Part shown: positions 13,572 through 14,800 of the stretch, piece after piece
Numbering within the stretch: the first letter of the stretch is position 1
How the letters are laid out: every line of letters starts with the position of its first letter
Assembly (NCBI GenBank): GCA_902787415.1
Contig: CADAGG010000013.1
Location: 1 to 14,800 of the forward strand
Direction of reading: 5' to 3'
DNA length: 14,800 nt
DNA from: a methanogenic archaeon
Lineage (GTDB): Archaea; Thermoplasmatota; Thermoplasmata; Methanomassiliicoccales; Methanomethylophilaceae
Notes under the pieces: model-generated
The model's database searches: none
What the model was told of the DNA's origin: nothing
Seen by the model: only the letters and a program-made list of their open reading frames with translations
Position numbers and translations under genes: made by a program

Positions 13572-14252
13572 TCACTCCTCCATGTTGTCAACGTCGGTCT
13601 CGGTCTCTTTGAGTCCGATGGGTCCGGCGACGATGTTGAGCTTCTCGGCCTGCTCGTCGGTCACCCTGACGACTGCGGTCTGCCTGAGTGCGTCGAAGGT
13701 TGCGACACAGTAGTTGACCTTGGTCTTGGTGTTACCGCGGGCGAATCCCCAGGAGTCGTGGACACCGGCGAGGGTGAGCAGGCTCTTGGCGACGTCTCCG
13801 ACTGCCAGTCCGATACCGCGGGGTGCGGGGCGGAGGTAGACGGTGACGGATCCGGAGCGTCCGATTACCTCGAAAGGCAGAGAGTGGACAGAGCCACAAC
13901 CGCACTCCCAGGAACCGCAGCCCCTCTTGATCTCGATGATGTTGAGCTTTGCGTTGTCGATAGCTTTCTTGATGGTAGGTCCGACTTCCTTACCCTTTGC
14001 ACGGCCTACACCGATGAATCCGTCTCCGTTTCCGACGATGCAGGTCACTGCGAACCTGACCCTCCTTCCGGAGTCGGTCATCCTCTGAACCATGTTCAGG
14101 TCGATGACCTCATCCTGCAGGTCAGGCAGGAGAATGTCGACGATCTCGGGCTCACGCAGAGGCAGTTTGGTTGCCAGAGCTTCGCTCATCGTGGTGACTT
14201 CTCCGTTGAGGACCATGTGTCCGAGCCTAGTTTTAGGTACCCAGTCAACCAT
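13572..14252 (-). CDS. rps5: 30S ribosomal protein uS5
   Basis: Small-subunit protein of 226 residues that helps shape the decoding site and mRNA entry. The double-stranded RNA-binding half shows VVQRMTDSGRRVRF-type sequence (VQRMTDSGRRVRFAVTCIVG), and GDGFIGVGRAKGKEVGPTIK is highly conserved. A cysteine-rich GCGSWECGCG segment is typical of archaeal and eukaryotic S5/S2. The C-terminal half carries RPAPRGIGLAVGDVAKSLL and DSWGFARGNTKTKVN. The ATG at 14252 starts one base after the uL18 stop, with GGAGG 9 nt upstream inside rpl18. The length is normal. Confidence 0.98.
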   Translation of the reverse strand: MVDWVPKTRLGHMVLNGEVTTMSEALATKLPLREPEIVDILLPDLQDEVIDLNMVQRMTDSGRRVRFAVTCIVGNGDGFIGVGRAKGKEVGPTIKKAIDNAKLNIIEIKRGCGSWECGCGSVHSLPFEVIGRSGSVTVYLRPAPRGIGLAVGDVAKSLLTLAGVHDSWGFARGNTKTKVNYCVATFDALRQTAVVRVTDEQAEKLNIVAGPIGLKETETDVDNMEE

Positions 14253-14253
14253 T

Positions 14254-14754
14254 TCACTCAGCCTCCAGTTTCTGTTTCATGCTGCTAATGTCAGCCTCGA
14301 TCTTGTCGTCGATGTGTTTTCCGTTGATCCTGTCCTCATCGGGGAGCACGTCCTCGCTGCAGGGGACCTCCAGTCCGGCATCGATCATTCCCTTGGCGAC
14401 AGCGAAGAGGACTCCGCCGTGCTGGGGGTTCTGCATGCCGAGGTCGAGCACTGCGTACTCGATCTCTTCCTTCTTGGCCCTGAGGCCAGCCGCGTAGCCG
14501 ACGAGGTATGCCGCGGGGACAGAGGAGCAGGAGTGCTCCCAGCCCATCTTGGCGAATTCCTTGGTGTCGGCTGCTGCGACGACAACGTCTCCGTTCATGG
14601 TGAAGTCCACGAACTGAACGGTGATGTTCTTGTTGGACCTTCTAACGACTGCCCTGGTCTCGTGGCTCGCGAGGAGCTTCTTCCTGGTGTAGTAGTTAGT
14701 GCGGCTTTCTCTTCTTCTGCGGAACGCAACTTTGTATCTAGGTCCTGTAGCCAT
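14254..14754 (-). CDS. rpl18: 50S ribosomal protein uL18
   Basis: 5S rRNA-binding large-subunit protein of 166 residues, archaeal form. It begins MATGPRYKVAFRRRRESRTNYYTRKKLL, here noted by its ends: the arginine-rich stretch (residues 11-18) and TNYYTRKKLL (19-28) belong to the conserved 5S-contact N-terminus. ITVQFVDFTMNGD and CSSVPAAYLVGYAAGLRAKK match the core, and the acidic-basic C-terminus (NGKHIDDKI) is the archaeal extension. The ATG at 14754 shares one base with the uL19e stop (TGATG), with AGGAGGAG a few bases upstream in that gene, so the two are tightly coupled. Confidence 0.98.
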   Translation of the reverse strand: MATGPRYKVAFRRRRESRTNYYTRKKLLASHETRAVVRRSNKNITVQFVDFTMNGDVVVAAADTKEFAKMGWEHSCSSVPAAYLVGYAAGLRAKKEEIEYAVLDLGMQNPQHGGVLFAVAKGMIDAGLEVPCSEDVLPDEDRINGKHIDDKIEADISSMKQKLEAE

Positions 14755-14800
14755 CAGATCTCCTCCTCTTTCAGGTTGCCGTCGGCGATCATGTGCTGCT
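14754..14800 (-). CDS. rpl19e: 50S ribosomal protein eL19, C-terminal end (probable)
   Basis: Only the last 14 codons are visible, reading QHMIADGNLKEEEI and a TGA that overlaps the rpl18 ATG by one base. In archaeal spc operons the gene before rpl18 is rpl19e, and a helical tail of this sort (HM-x-x-x-G-x-L-x-E-E) suits its C-terminus. The sequence alone is too short to prove the identity; the call is chiefly from gene order. Confidence 0.65.
   Translation of the reverse strand, partial: QHMIADGNLKEEEI

Noticed and set aside
1..14800. In-frame amber (pyrrolysine) codons extending a gene
   Set aside because: Every supported gene ends at TGA with full expected length; no frame needs a TAG read-through.
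1..14800. tRNA, rRNA, CRISPR arrays, insertion sequences
   Set aside because: Gaps are all under 100 bases; none folds into an obvious cloverleaf, and no spaced direct repeats, transposase or terminal inverted repeats were seen.

Overview
The window comes from an archaeal chromosome. The evidence is an aRF1-type release factor, archaeal/eukaryotic-type PheRS alpha and TrpRS, DTD2-type D-aminoacyl-tRNA deacylase, Cbf5, an EMC3/DUF106 insertase, and the archaeal spc-operon order uL19e-uL18-uS5-uL30-uL15-SecY. Starts are served either by Shine-Dalgarno sequences (GGAGG, GGTGA) or by TATA-like boxes about 27 nt upstream of the ATG, as expected of leaderless archaeal messages. All 17 gene ends visible use TGA and none uses TAG or TAA. 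With the moderately GC-rich coding style, this suggests a Thermoplasmatota methanogen of the Methanomassiliicoccales / Methanomethylophilaceae type. That lineage call is inference; no pyl or methanogenesis gene is in view.

Layout, left to right. (1) 1-1366, minus strand: prf1 (aRF1) followed by the first 41 codons of a probable argS. (2) 1427-2846: pyrH (UMP kinase, plus strand) converges with and overlaps dtdA (minus). (3) 2915-4147: an unrecognised winged-helix plus TPR-like protein, divergent from dtdA and convergent with pheS. (4) 4151-6795, minus: a trpS-pheS pair overlapping by 7 nt. (5) 6891-7337, plus: an unrecognised 148-residue protein ending in a near-perfect hairpin/T-tract terminator. 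(6) 7383-8854, minus: a translationally coupled pair of unrecognised genes, a small beta-rich soluble protein and an eight-helix membrane protein. (7) 8898-14800, minus: the distal spc operon, uL19e (partial), uL18, uS5, uL30, uL15, SecY, EMC3 and a fused cytidylate kinase-Cbf5. Most junctions overlap by 1-4 nt.

Nearly everything serves protein synthesis: ribosome assembly, membrane insertion (SecY, EMC3), tRNA charging (Arg, Phe, Trp), proofreading of D-aminoacyl-tRNA, termination, pseudouridylation and pyrimidine nucleotide phosphorylation. No mobile element, CRISPR array, tRNA or rRNA was seen, and no gene-free stretch exceeds 100 bases.

The points most worth a second look are: a UMP kinase that seems to lack an internal segment of about 33 residues; the single-frame fusion of cytidylate kinase to Cbf5 with rpl14e (and adk nearby) gone from their usual places; the bacterial-looking terminator; the exclusive use of TGA; and the two unrecognised gene units.
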